DNA from: Clostridia bacterium
GTDB taxonomy: Bacteria > Bacillota > Clostridia > Christensenellales > CAG-917
Direction: 5' to 3'
Length of the DNA stretch: 8,446 nucleotides
NCBI GenBank assembly: GCA_900769205.1
Contig: CAAGFS010000114.1
Span: 1-8,446, forward strand
The translations under genes were made by a program, and so were the position numbers. Below, piece after piece: positions 1 through 5,899 of the stretch. The notes below the pieces were generated by a model. That model had not been told where the DNA came from and ran no database searches. It worked only from the letters and a program-made list of their open reading frames with translations. Position 1 is the first letter of the stretch. Each line of letters begins with the position of its first letter.

Positions 1-1
1 A

Positions 2-949
2 ACTGCTTTGGCGCTTGAAGAATCATATCATGCAAACTTCAATCTTCCGCTCACCGGTGCAAACGGCACGACAATCACCTGGGCAGTCAAGACCGAAACC
101 ACCATCGTTGCTCTCAATGCGGAAACAGGTGAAGTGACAATCAACCCCGTTGATCCTTCCACCACAATTACGTTTATTGCAACCATTCAAAAAGGCAGTG
201 CAAGTGACACCAAAGAAATTGACGTTGTCATTCTCAAGGAAACGCCCAAGTACACGATTTCTTGGACGGTTGGTGAAAACGGCACTCTCACTTCCGCAAT
301 GGCAGGCGAAACTGCTTTGACAAGCGGTGATGAAGTTGAAGTTGACACAGTGGTCACCTTTGTCGTTGCTCCGGCAGAAGTATACAGACTTGCATCCGTC
401 ACCATCGGTGAAGGCACTGCAGACACTTCCGTTGCAGGCAAGACTTCCTTTGAACTCACCATCACGGCAAACACCACTTTCGCAGTCGCATTTGAAGTGA
501 TACCGGCTGAACCTGTTGTGCTTGCAACTTTCACGCTCGGCGCTGACAAAGATACCACAACACATGGTGATGGTAGTGCAATAACCACCTATACTGAAAC
601 AAACGGTGATTATACATTGACATTGTCCAATTTGTCAAAAGTGTCTAGCAAGGCAAATGATGCAAAGGGAAATGGTTGCTTGAAACTTGGCACTAGCAGT
701 GTTACCGCTTCTTTCACAATAGATGTTCCGACCGGTGTCTCTTTCGTAGAGATATATATTGCTGGATACAAAACAACAGCTGCTTCTTATACGATTAACG
801 GTGGTGCAGCTGCAACTACAACTAAGTTATCCGATAATGGTGAATATGATGTTGTAAGAGTTGAGGTTCCCGCAGACGGAAAGATTACAATTGCTACAAC
901 GAGCGCAGGTAAGCGTGCAATGGTAAATACAATTGTGTTCTTTGGATAA
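2..949 (+). CDS. Secreted/surface multidomain beta-sandwich protein, C-terminal part (5' end outside window)
   Basis: The reading frame is open to the window edge (codons at 2 and 5 are Thr and Ala), so the TTG at 8 is very unlikely to be the true start and this is a 3' fragment of about 315 residues. Counting residues from that TTG, three regions can be seen. Residues 2-76 resemble an atrophied bacterial Ig-like domain (ITWAV, then a Gly-Glu-Val-Thr turn). Residues 80-164 resemble an InlB B-repeat/Flg_new-type extracellular repeat ending in a Thr-rich strand. Residues 170-313 form a separate beta-rich C-terminal domain (LKLGTSS near 226, ending in NTIVFFG). The protein is rich in Thr, Ala, Val and Gly and almost free of Cys, as is usual for secreted proteins. 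No LPXTG motif or C-terminal membrane helix is present, so it is released or anchored through the missing N-terminus. No catalytic motif is visible; a substrate-binding or adhesion role is inference. GC content falls within the gene (see findings). Confidence 0.75.
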   Translation, partial: TALALEESYHANFNLPLTGANGTTITWAVKTETTIVALNAETGEVTINPVDPSTTITFIATIQKGSASDTKEIDVVILKETPKYTISWTVGENGTLTSAMAGETALTSGDEVEVDTVVTFVVAPAEVYRLASVTIGEGTADTSVAGKTSFELTITANTTFAVAFEVIPAEPVVLATFTLGADKDTTTHGDGSAITTYTETNGDYTLTLSNLSKVSSKANDAKGNGCLKLGTSSVTASFTIDVPTGVSFVEIYIAGYKTTAASYTINGGAAATTTKLSDNGEYDVVRVEVPADGKITIATTSAGKRAMVNTIVFFG

Positions 950-984
950 TCGTCAATTTTCATTAAGTTATCCTTTACGATAAT

Positions 985-1023
985 AAAAAAGCAAGTCCCG
1001 CAATATGCGGGGCTTGTTTTTTT
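985..1023 (+). terminator. Rho-independent terminator of the surface-protein gene
   Basis: The arms 992-1001 (CAAGTCCCGC) and 1007-1016 (GCGGGGCTTG) pair with one G-T wobble around an AATAT loop. The helix continues through an A6 run (985-990) against a T run (1018-1023), and the T run supplies the plus-strand U tract. Because of the A run the same hairpin could also work on the minus strand as a backup terminator. It lies 35 bp after the stop codon of the upstream gene. Confidence 0.88.
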
Positions 1024-1025
1024 GT

Positions 1026-1036
1026 GGGGGGGGGGG
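1026..1036. repeat. Homopolymer run of 11 G
   Basis: Eleven consecutive G residues (plus strand) begin 3 nt after the terminator T tract and are followed by AAAA. The run lies between two convergent genes and outside any supported CDS. Such runs are prone to slippage and to sequencing error, so the exact length is uncertain. Confidence 0.9.
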
Positions 1037-1158
1037 AAAATCGACTTGAGTTGTAAAAATGCAGGGCGTTTGAGATACCAAGCCGATAATTTGGCGAAAT
1101 TGTGGCTGGAGTATTTGCCCTTTACGGACTGATAGCGCAAATTCTCGGCGCGGTCAGG
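1037..1158. other. Intergenic stretch with no recognised gene
   Basis: About 120 bp between the G run and the nested inverted repeat. No ribosome binding site with a credible start, promoter or strong hairpin was found. The minus strand is open in one frame as part of a longer ORF that crosses both terminators and runs into the DHH gene out of frame, so it is not treated as a gene. It could be a decayed sequence or a copy of an interspersed repeat, which one window cannot show. Confidence 0.5.
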
Positions 1159-1236
1159 AGAGCAAAAATCGAGCAAACAAAAGGACGGCACACAGAATAT
1201 GCGTGCCGTCCGTAAAATTGCGACGATTTTTGCTCT
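1159..1236 (-). terminator. Terminator hairpin nested in a 13-bp inverted repeat, downstream of the DHH genes
   Basis: The inner hairpin has arms 1183-1191 (GGACGGCAC) and 1203-1211 (GTGCCGTCC), a 9-bp perfect stem. Read on the minus strand it is followed by TTTTGTTTG (1174-1182), fitting a Rho-independent terminator 28 bp after the stop at 1239. Outside it lies a second perfect inverted repeat, AGAGCAAAAATCG (1159-1171) and CGATTTTTGCTCT (1224-1236). The outer arms would enclose the terminator in a larger stem. Confidence 0.8.
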
Positions 1237-1238
1237 GG

Positions 1239-2240
1239 TTATAACCAATTTGAGTTGTTTTTCTTGTATTCTTTCGTCATTTGGTCGGCGTCGGCAAGCA
1301 TTTGCTTGATTTGCTTTTTGCTTGAAAGCGTTGCTCCGCACGCGCGGTCGTGTCCGCCACCGCCGTATTTTTCCGCAAGGGTGTTGATTGTCATAAATCT
1401 CGAGCGCAGGCGCACACGCACGGTGCCGTTGGCGTTTTCGATAAACGCAAGCCACACGATGCTGCCTTTGATGCCGTCAAGATAGGACACCACGTTGCTT
1501 GCCTGCTCGTTGGTGAGCGAAAACTTGCGTTGCATCCTTTTGTCCACGTAGATATGCGCAACGCCGTTTTGGGTGATTTTCATCTTTTTATAGACGTAGG
1601 CTTCAAACTTGAGCACGTCAAAGTCGTCGAGATTGAGATTGGCGTATATCCATTCCGCATCAATGCCGACGTCGAGCAATTCGCCCGCAAGGCGCATCGT
1701 ATCTCCGCTGACGCTGCTGTATCTGAAACGTCCCGTGTCCGTCACCATGCCGGTGAACAGGCAGGTTGCGGCGGTTTTGTCGATGGTGAGCTCGTTTTTG
1801 AAGGTGACGTAAAAGTCCACGATCATTTCGCAAAGGGACGAGCGTTGCTCCTCAACCCACACGACGTCGCCGTATTGCGTTTTTTCGCTTTCGATGTGGT
1901 GGTCGATTTTGATGATTTCCTTGCCGAGAGCGTATTTTTTGTTGGATATGCGGTCGGTTGTGGCGGTGTCGCACACGATGACAAGGGCGTCCTTGTAGTC
2001 CTCGTCGCTTATAGGCTCGCTTTCTCCGCCCAAAAAGGCAAGATAGTCGGAGCTGTCTTCGTTGACAAGCAAAATCTGTTTGTCGGGGAAGGACAGCGAC
2101 AGTATGCGATGCAAGCCTTTGGTTGAGCCGATTGCGTCGCCGTCGGGGCGGAAGTGGCGCGTGATGACGATGCGCTCGTATTGTTTGATTTTGTCAAGAA
2201 CGGCTTTTTTCTTGTCAAAGTTGCTTATATTCTCGTTCAT
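1239..2240 (-). CDS. DHH/DHHA1 family phosphoesterase, NrnA-like (second of a tandem pair)
   Basis: A 333-residue cytosolic enzyme, close to the usual 310-340 residues for NrnA-type proteins. Known members degrade 2-5 nt RNA oligonucleotides and dephosphorylate pAp; which activity applies here is not visible. DHH-domain metal ligands are all present: HFRPDGDAIGS (29-39; H29, D33, D35), Asp in VCDTATTD (D91), the D-H-H triad 113-115, and Asp in FTGMVTDTGRFRY (D168). The C-terminal DHHA1 domain carries the nucleotide-binding GGGGHDRACGA motif near 293-303. I chose the ATG at 2240 because CTCCTT (2253-2258; AAGGAG in the mRNA) lies 12 nt upstream. A TTG 24 nt further up would lie within the preceding gene and before this site. 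Only 1 nt separates this start from the upstream stop (TGATATG), so translational coupling is likely. It is clearly paralogous to the upstream gene but diverged. Confidence 0.92.
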   Translation of the reverse strand: MNENISNFDKKKAVLDKIKQYERIVITRHFRPDGDAIGSTKGLHRILSLSFPDKQILLVNEDSSDYLAFLGGESEPISDEDYKDALVIVCDTATTDRISNKKYALGKEIIKIDHHIESEKTQYGDVVWVEEQRSSLCEMIVDFYVTFKNELTIDKTAATCLFTGMVTDTGRFRYSSVSGDTMRLAGELLDVGIDAEWIYANLNLDDFDVLKFEAYVYKKMKITQNGVAHIYVDKRMQRKFSLTNEQASNVVSYLDGIKGSIVWLAFIENANGTVRVRLRSRFMTINTLAEKYGGGGHDRACGATLSSKKQIKQMLADADQMTKEYKKNNSNWL

Positions 2241-2241
2241 A

Positions 2242-3189
2242 TCAGATGATTTCTCCTTTTTCAATCAGTTGATCAAGCTCGTCGAGCATATTCATCGCTT
2301 CGGCTCTGTCTTTGAGCAACGCTCCGCTTGCTTTGAGATGTCCGCCTCCGCCGTGCGCCACTGCGATTTGGTTGATATTGCGGTTTTTGGAGCGCAATTC
2401 GCAAAGGACGCCTTGTTCGCACTCGGTGAAGTTGACCCATATATCCACGCCTTTTATCTCTCCCATCACGTTGACCATTCCGCGCGATATAGAGTGCGCG
2501 TCAAGCCCCGTCGATGCAAGGCGTTGCAGGTCGGTGTAGATATACGCCACGCCTTTTTTTGTAAACTGCACGGACAAAACGTATTCCGCGCGCAATTTCA
2601 CTTTGCAATAGTCGTCGCGATACAACTCGTTGTATATGTCCGTGGCGTCAAAGCCTTTTGAAAGCAGAAAGCCCGCAAGCTCAAACGTGCGCGGGGTGGT
2701 GCTCTCATAGCGGAATCGTCCGCTGTCCGTCACAAGCCCCGTAAAAAGCGCTTTGGCGGCGTTTGCGGGCACGTCCAAACCCCATTCGCGCAAAAGATAC
2801 GCGACAAGTCCACAACAACTCTCAAAAGAAGTGTCGTCCACGTCGATTTCCGCAATGTCTTCCACAAAGATGTGGTGGTCTATACGCACGCGCTTTTCCG
2901 CAAGGGTGTAGCGGTCGTCGCTGATGAGTGATTTTGCGGAAGTGTCGAGCACGATGGCAAGCGCGCCTTCGTAAACGGAGTCGCTTATCTCGTCCATATC
3001 GCTCCCTTCCATAAAGGCAAACCGATTTGGCGAGTCGCCCACGGCATATACGTTTTTGTCGGGGAAGTTGTGTTTCAGCGCGTATTTCAACCCGATTTGA
3101 CTTCCCATTGCGTCGCCGTCGGGATTGGTGTGACGGTGGATGATTATCGTGTCGTATCTTTTGATGGCATCAAGTGCTTTGCTTTTCAT
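2242..3189 (-). CDS. DHH/DHHA1 family phosphoesterase, NrnA-like (first of a tandem pair)
   Basis: A 315-residue protein of normal length for the NrnA group (nanoRNase / pAp phosphatase). Catalytic motifs are intact: RHTNPDGDAMGS (H20, D24, D26), D82 in VLDTSAKS, D-H-H at 104-106, and D155 in FTGLVTDSGRFRY. The DHHA1 domain ends in HGGGGHLKASGA (279-290). There is no CBS, GGDEF, PAS or membrane part, which argues against a GdpP-type or RecJ-type protein. The start is the ATG at 3189, about 66 nt after the predicted transcription start. The Shine-Dalgarno signal is weak (AAAGAAA), so initiation may be modest. It is the promoter-proximal gene of a two-gene unit. Both copies keep all metal ligands, so neither looks like an inactive partner. 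Whether they divide substrates or form a heterodimer cannot be told from sequence. Confidence 0.93.
   Translation of the reverse strand: MKSKALDAIKRYDTIIIHRHTNPDGDAMGSQIGLKYALKHNFPDKNVYAVGDSPNRFAFMEGSDMDEISDSVYEGALAIVLDTSAKSLISDDRYTLAEKRVRIDHHIFVEDIAEIDVDDTSFESCCGLVAYLLREWGLDVPANAAKALFTGLVTDSGRFRYESTTPRTFELAGFLLSKGFDATDIYNELYRDDYCKVKLRAEYVLSVQFTKKGVAYIYTDLQRLASTGLDAHSISRGMVNVMGEIKGVDIWVNFTECEQGVLCELRSKNRNINQIAVAHGGGGHLKASGALLKDRAEAMNMLDELDQLIEKGEII
2253..2258 (-). promoter_or_regulatory. Ribosome binding site that decides the start of the second DHH gene
   Basis: AAGGAG on the minus strand, inside the last codons of the upstream DHH gene, 12 nt before the ATG at 2240. The spacing is a little long, which fits a start assisted by ribosomes ending on the upstream gene. 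It argues against the TTG at 2264 as the start. Confidence 0.65.
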
Positions 3190-3202
3190 ATCATTTCTTT
3201 TT

Positions 3203-3234
3203 GCAGACAGGGACGCGATGCGCGATTTTTCTGC
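3203..3234 (-). promoter_or_regulatory. Possible leader hairpin before the DHH operon
   Basis: In the predicted 5' leader, GCAGA (3203-3207 on the plus strand) and TCTGC (3230-3234) can pair, enclosing a smaller hairpin made of CGCG (3214-3217) and CGCG (3221-3224) around a 3-nt loop. It lies 13 nt upstream of the ATG, next to the weak ribosome binding site, so it could limit ribosome access. The short stems make this a weak call. Confidence 0.3.
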
Positions 3235-3261
3235 GTGTATATTATATATTTTTGATATTTG

Positions 3262-3290
3262 ATAATAACATACGCGCGCGCATTAGTCAA
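3262..3290 (-). promoter_or_regulatory. Sigma-A-type promoter of the tandem DHH operon
   Basis: Minus strand: -35 TTGACT (plus 3285-3290), 17-bp spacer, -10 TATTAT (plus 3262-3267). Each hexamer is one base from consensus and the spacing is optimal, giving a start near 3255 and a leader of about 66 nt. The TTGACTA element is repeated directly upstream (second copy at plus 3292-3297), but only the first has correct spacing. Most of the spacer is alternating purine-pyrimidine (GCGCGCGCG). Another TATAAT lies at plus 3241-3246 without a good -35. Confidence 0.8.
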
Positions 3291-3356
3291 TAGTCAATTT
3301 TCAAAGCGGTCGTATTGCAGTCCGCACGGATTGGAATCTGCCTATACAAAGAAAAA

Positions 3357-3377
3357 AAACGGCGCGTAACGCCGTTT
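3357..3377 (-). terminator. Rho-independent terminator of the acyltransferase/zinc-ribbon operon
   Basis: Perfect 8-bp stem AAACGGCG (3357-3364) and CGCCGTTT (3370-3377) with a 5-nt loop. On the minus strand it is followed by a T8 tract (A run 3352-3359 on the plus strand, partly in the stem). It lies about 50 bp after the stop at 3430 and upstream of the DHH promoter, so it separates the two transcription units. Confidence 0.88.
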
Positions 3378-3429
3378 GGTGCGCGCATAAAAACGCACGC
3401 AAGCCGTCTTGACGCCCAAGTCCGCTTTT

Positions 3430-4116
3430 TCAGACGAACAGACGCTTTTTTATTTCGCTGACAAGCACTTCGCGCCCGAAAATCAGCGAAAACGCAATCT
3501 GCGCAAGCCCGACGCCCAAAGTCACGAGAGAAGCAATCCAGTTGTAGCCCGCATAGTAGAGCGACAGACAGTAGTTGAGCGGAAAGAGCGCAATCATAAA
3601 CAAGGACAGATTGAACGCGTGGAAGGCGTATCTGTACCATTGTTTCGTGACGAAAACCGTAAGCATCGTCAAAAGGCTCAACGCAAACGCAACGCAGGGT
3701 ATGACGTAGGTCATCGCGATATAAAACTTGCCGTAGTGCAAGCATACCAGCACCGCAAGCACCGTCAACCAGAAAGCCGATTTGAAATAAATCGAGCGCA
3801 AGTCGGTGTGGAAAAACACAAACCGACCTATCACGAGCCAGAAAAACGCGACGGACGCAAGCCCGATGTATATGATTGAATACAGTCCCGACAACACGGA
3901 CGCAAGAAGAAGCCCCGCCAAAGTGAGCACCGAAAGCGCGATAAACACGTCGCGCGCGATTTTGCGTTTGCTTCTTGATTTTTCGTTTGCGTTGTACGGC
4001 GCAAAGTCAAAATCCGCATTGTCTTTGTCCTGCGCTTCCACAAGCCCCGCTCCGCAAAGGGGGCAGTTGTCGTCGTATTCGGGATGATACGTTTTGCAAA
4101 GCCTACAATATTTCAT
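3430..4116 (-). CDS. Zinc-ribbon multi-pass membrane protein, DUF6320-like
   Basis: A 228-residue protein. The N-terminus is a compact zinc ribbon with two CxxC knuckles, C4/C7 and C18/C21, ten residues apart. An acidic linker (about 26-45) and a basic patch (KSRSKRK, 46-52) follow; the basic patch predicts a cytosolic N-terminus. About six hydrophobic segments come next: roughly 57-77, 80-101, 110-128, 131-156, 163-187 and 190-214. The short tail is basic (EIKKRLFV). From memory this matches the DUF6320 proteins of Clostridia, which often sit beside condensation-fold 'alcohol acetyltransferases'; that was not checked by search. The start ATG overlaps the upstream stop (ATGA, 4113-4116) and has GGAG at 4124-4127, 7 nt upstream, so translation is coupled. 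No catalytic motif is visible. A role as membrane partner, scaffold or transporter for the acyltransferase is inference. Confidence 0.8.
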   Translation of the reverse strand: MKYCRLCKTYHPEYDDNCPLCGAGLVEAQDKDNADFDFAPYNANEKSRSKRKIARDVFIALSVLTLAGLLLASVLSGLYSIIYIGLASVAFFWLVIGRFVFFHTDLRSIYFKSAFWLTVLAVLVCLHYGKFYIAMTYVIPCVAFALSLLTMLTVFVTKQWYRYAFHAFNLSLFMIALFPLNYCLSLYYAGYNWIASLVTLGVGLAQIAFSLIFGREVLVSEIKKRLFV

Positions 4117-5594
4117 TGTTTATCTCCGTTGGTTTCGATATAGACTTCAAGTCCTTCCGCCGTCAGCGCTCTGACAAACTCCTTTTCAAGCTGCGCCGAC
4201 GCAAACGTTCTTGAAAAAGTCAACACGCACTCGTCGCCGAAAGTCACGCCCGAAAGTTTGTAGCCCGCGCTTTTCGGCTCTTTCAGGCAAAACTCCACTC
4301 TATCGACGATTTCGGACAGTTCCTGCGGGGGATTGAGCCTGCCGTAGTTGGAAAAATCCATCGACACGGCTTTGTTGTCGAGAAGGTATTTGGTGATTTT
4401 CAGCCCTACGTCTTTGAGCACGAGGGGCGCAAAAGACAAAAACTTGTTGCGTTCTTCCCGCATATTGGCGTTGATGTTTTCTTGAAGATATTTTTGGTTG
4501 AGTTGCGCTTTGAAACACTCTTTCACGGCGTCCACGTAGGCTTGCGTGCCGCCTTCGAGAGCGTCTTTGAGCGTCACGTCAAGGAAAAACGAGAAGTTGC
4601 GCACCGTGTCCGACGGGAAAAACTTGCGAAGATTGACGGGCACTCTTGCGTTGATGTCCTTGTTGCTCCCTTCGCGTTTGCGCATATCGAACATAATGCC
4701 GAATATTATCGCAAGCACGTATTCCGTGATAGTCGCGCCGTATTCCTTTGCCTTTTGGTTGAGTTTCGACGCGGAAGTTATCACGTGCGTCATCACGCCG
4801 TGGCGCGCTTTGGGAAGTTTTGGGATATAAGTGAAGTTGATTTTCCTTTTGGCGTAGTCGTGCTTTTCCGCATACACCTGAAAACTGTCTTCCATTTCGG
4901 TTGCGGTGGGCAAATCGCGGTAGTCCTTTGCGCTCTTGTAGTCGGATATGGTCTTGCCCGTCTTTATCTCGTAGTATCTTGCGAGCAGACTCATCAGAAA
5001 AGTCGAACCGCCCGTGCCGTCCGTTATGCTGTGGAAAAACTCGCAACCTATCCTGAAATCGCTATATACCACGCGGAACAGATAGCGTTTGCCGTCAAGC
5101 GGTATGGGCTGAAAAGAGTGCAACGTTTCCTTTTCGACTTTGGGTTTGAAGGGGAGCCTTTCAAAATAGTACCAGAAAGCTCCGCGCTTTATCGTCACCA
5201 TAAGGGTGGGAAAACGTGGGACGAGATCGTCGAGCGCCTGTTGCAATATCTGTCCGTCAACTCTCTCCTTCATGACGGCGGCAAAGCGGAAAAGCGCGCT
5301 GTATTCGTTTGACGAGGACGAGGGATACACCTTTGCGGCGTTGTCGAGTTTGTACCATTCGGTGGGGTCGAAAATAGTTTCTTTTTTTCTGCGGTTTGCA
5401 GTGCCTTCCAGGATGGATTCATACGGCACGCCGAAATATCTTGCAAGGCTTTCAAGCGTCTTTTCGTCGAGATTGTCCTCGCCGTCTTCCGCCTTTTGTA
5501 TCTCGTTTGCGTCGAGCGAGAGCCGTTTTGCAAGTTCGTCCACGGTGAGATTTTTGTCTTCTCTGAGTCTTTTTATCGATTTTGAATATTCCAT
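4113..5594 (-). CDS. XRE-type HTH domain fused to a condensation-superfamily acyltransferase
   Basis: A 493-residue protein of two parts. Residues 5-63 form a Cro/C1-type helix-turn-helix (IKRLREDKNLTVDELAKRL, then EIQKAEDGE where many family members have WENG, ending FGVPYESIL). After a basic linker (ANRRKK, 66-71), residues about 75-490 form a chloramphenicol acetyltransferase/condensation-like fold. This shows the catalytic HxxxDG motif as HSITDG (H188, D192, G193), the conserved VPVNLRKFFPS (318-328), and DFSNYGRL (413-420), which corresponds to the second core motif of alcohol acetyltransferase/PapA-type enzymes. The family moves acyl groups, usually from CoA or a carrier protein, to an alcohol or amine. 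Donor and acceptor here are unknown. There is no membrane segment. The ATG at 5594 has only a weak upstream GGA; it lies about 83 nt after the predicted transcription start. The gene overlaps the zinc-ribbon membrane protein gene by 4 nt, pointing to a shared task. Similar acyltransferases normally start at the enzyme domain, so the HTH fusion is the odd part. Confidence 0.85.
   Translation of the reverse strand: MEYSKSIKRLREDKNLTVDELAKRLSLDANEIQKAEDGEDNLDEKTLESLARYFGVPYESILEGTANRRKKETIFDPTEWYKLDNAAKVYPSSSSNEYSALFRFAAVMKERVDGQILQQALDDLVPRFPTLMVTIKRGAFWYYFERLPFKPKVEKETLHSFQPIPLDGKRYLFRVVYSDFRIGCEFFHSITDGTGGSTFLMSLLARYYEIKTGKTISDYKSAKDYRDLPTATEMEDSFQVYAEKHDYAKRKINFTYIPKLPKARHGVMTHVITSASKLNQKAKEYGATITEYVLAIIFGIMFDMRKREGSNKDINARVPVNLRKFFPSDTVRNFSFFLDVTLKDALEGGTQAYVDAVKECFKAQLNQKYLQENINANMREERNKFLSFAPLVLKDVGLKITKYLLDNKAVSMDFSNYGRLNPPQELSEIVDRVEFCLKEPKSAGYKLSGVTFGDECVLTFSRTFASAQLEKEFVRALTAEGLEVYIETNGDKQ
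4124..4127 (-). promoter_or_regulatory. Ribosome binding site of the zinc-ribbon membrane protein gene
   Basis: GGAG on the minus strand, 7 nt before the ATG at 4116 and inside the last codons of the acyltransferase gene. It supports the ATGA overlap as a real start with coupled translation. Confidence 0.7.
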
Positions 5595-5683
5595 ATATTT
5601 TTTCCGTTGTGTTTCAGGGGTAGGTTTTCCGTTGAATATACGTATTCGGAACGTTGATTCCGTTTTTCGCGTTTATGAATGAC

Positions 5684-5712
5684 ATAATATCATAAGCCAC
5701 TTTGCAAGTCAA
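5684..5712 (-). promoter_or_regulatory. Sigma-A-type promoter of the HTH-acyltransferase operon
   Basis: Minus strand: -35 TTGACT (plus 5707-5712), 17-bp spacer, -10 TATTAT (plus 5684-5689), with TGA directly before the -10, resembling an extended -10. The hexamers and spacing equal those of the DHH promoter. Transcription should start near 5677. No clear operator palindrome overlaps it, although the HTH domain of the first gene makes self-regulation possible. Confidence 0.78.
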
Positions 5713-5874
5713 ATCCATTTGCCGTCCGTTTGCAAAAGAGCGAATAATCGTACTTTTTGTATGACAAACTTTTTTGTCGGCAACGCTGATTATGGCAACG
5801 CACGACGCGTCCATACTCGACGGCACCGAAAGGATCGTTCGCTTTGACGGACACGCGGTTTGCGTATAAAAACG

Positions 5875-5899
5875 AAAAACGGACTTAAAGTCCGTTTTT
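5875..5899 (-). terminator. Terminator after icd, symmetric and possibly bidirectional
   Basis: Perfect 11-bp inverted repeat AAAAACGGACT (5875-5885) and AGTCCGTTTTT (5889-5899) with a 3-nt loop. It lies 38 bp after the icd stop and gives a U tract on the minus strand. The plus strand also ends in T6 (5895-5900), so it could work both ways, though no plus-strand gene reads into it. Confidence 0.87.

Noticed and set aside
280..460. Possible internal DNA repeat in the surface-protein gene (CACTTCCG...GCAGGC near 290-320 and 424-445)
   Set aside because: Matches are short and imperfect; they may reflect similar Thr/Ala-rich strands rather than a DNA repeat.
787..1455. 222-codon minus-strand ORF
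   Set aside because: It runs through two terminators and the G run and overlaps two supported genes in other frames.
1350..2126. 258-codon plus-strand ORF opposite the second DHH gene
   Set aside because: Antisense to a gene with all DHH catalytic motifs; His/Val/Phe-rich composition typical of a shadow frame.
2241..2264. TTG at 2264 as an upstream start for the second DHH gene
   Set aside because: It lies inside the preceding gene before the AAGGAG site; the ATG at 2240 follows that site.
3287..3745. 152-codon minus-strand ORF overlapping the zinc-ribbon gene end and its terminator
   Set aside because: It is out of frame with the supported gene and covers the operon terminator; no recognisable features.
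4482..5312. 276-codon plus-strand ORF opposite the acyltransferase gene
   Set aside because: It lies entirely antisense to a gene with clear motifs, has no family motif of its own, and is explained by codon bias of the opposite strand.
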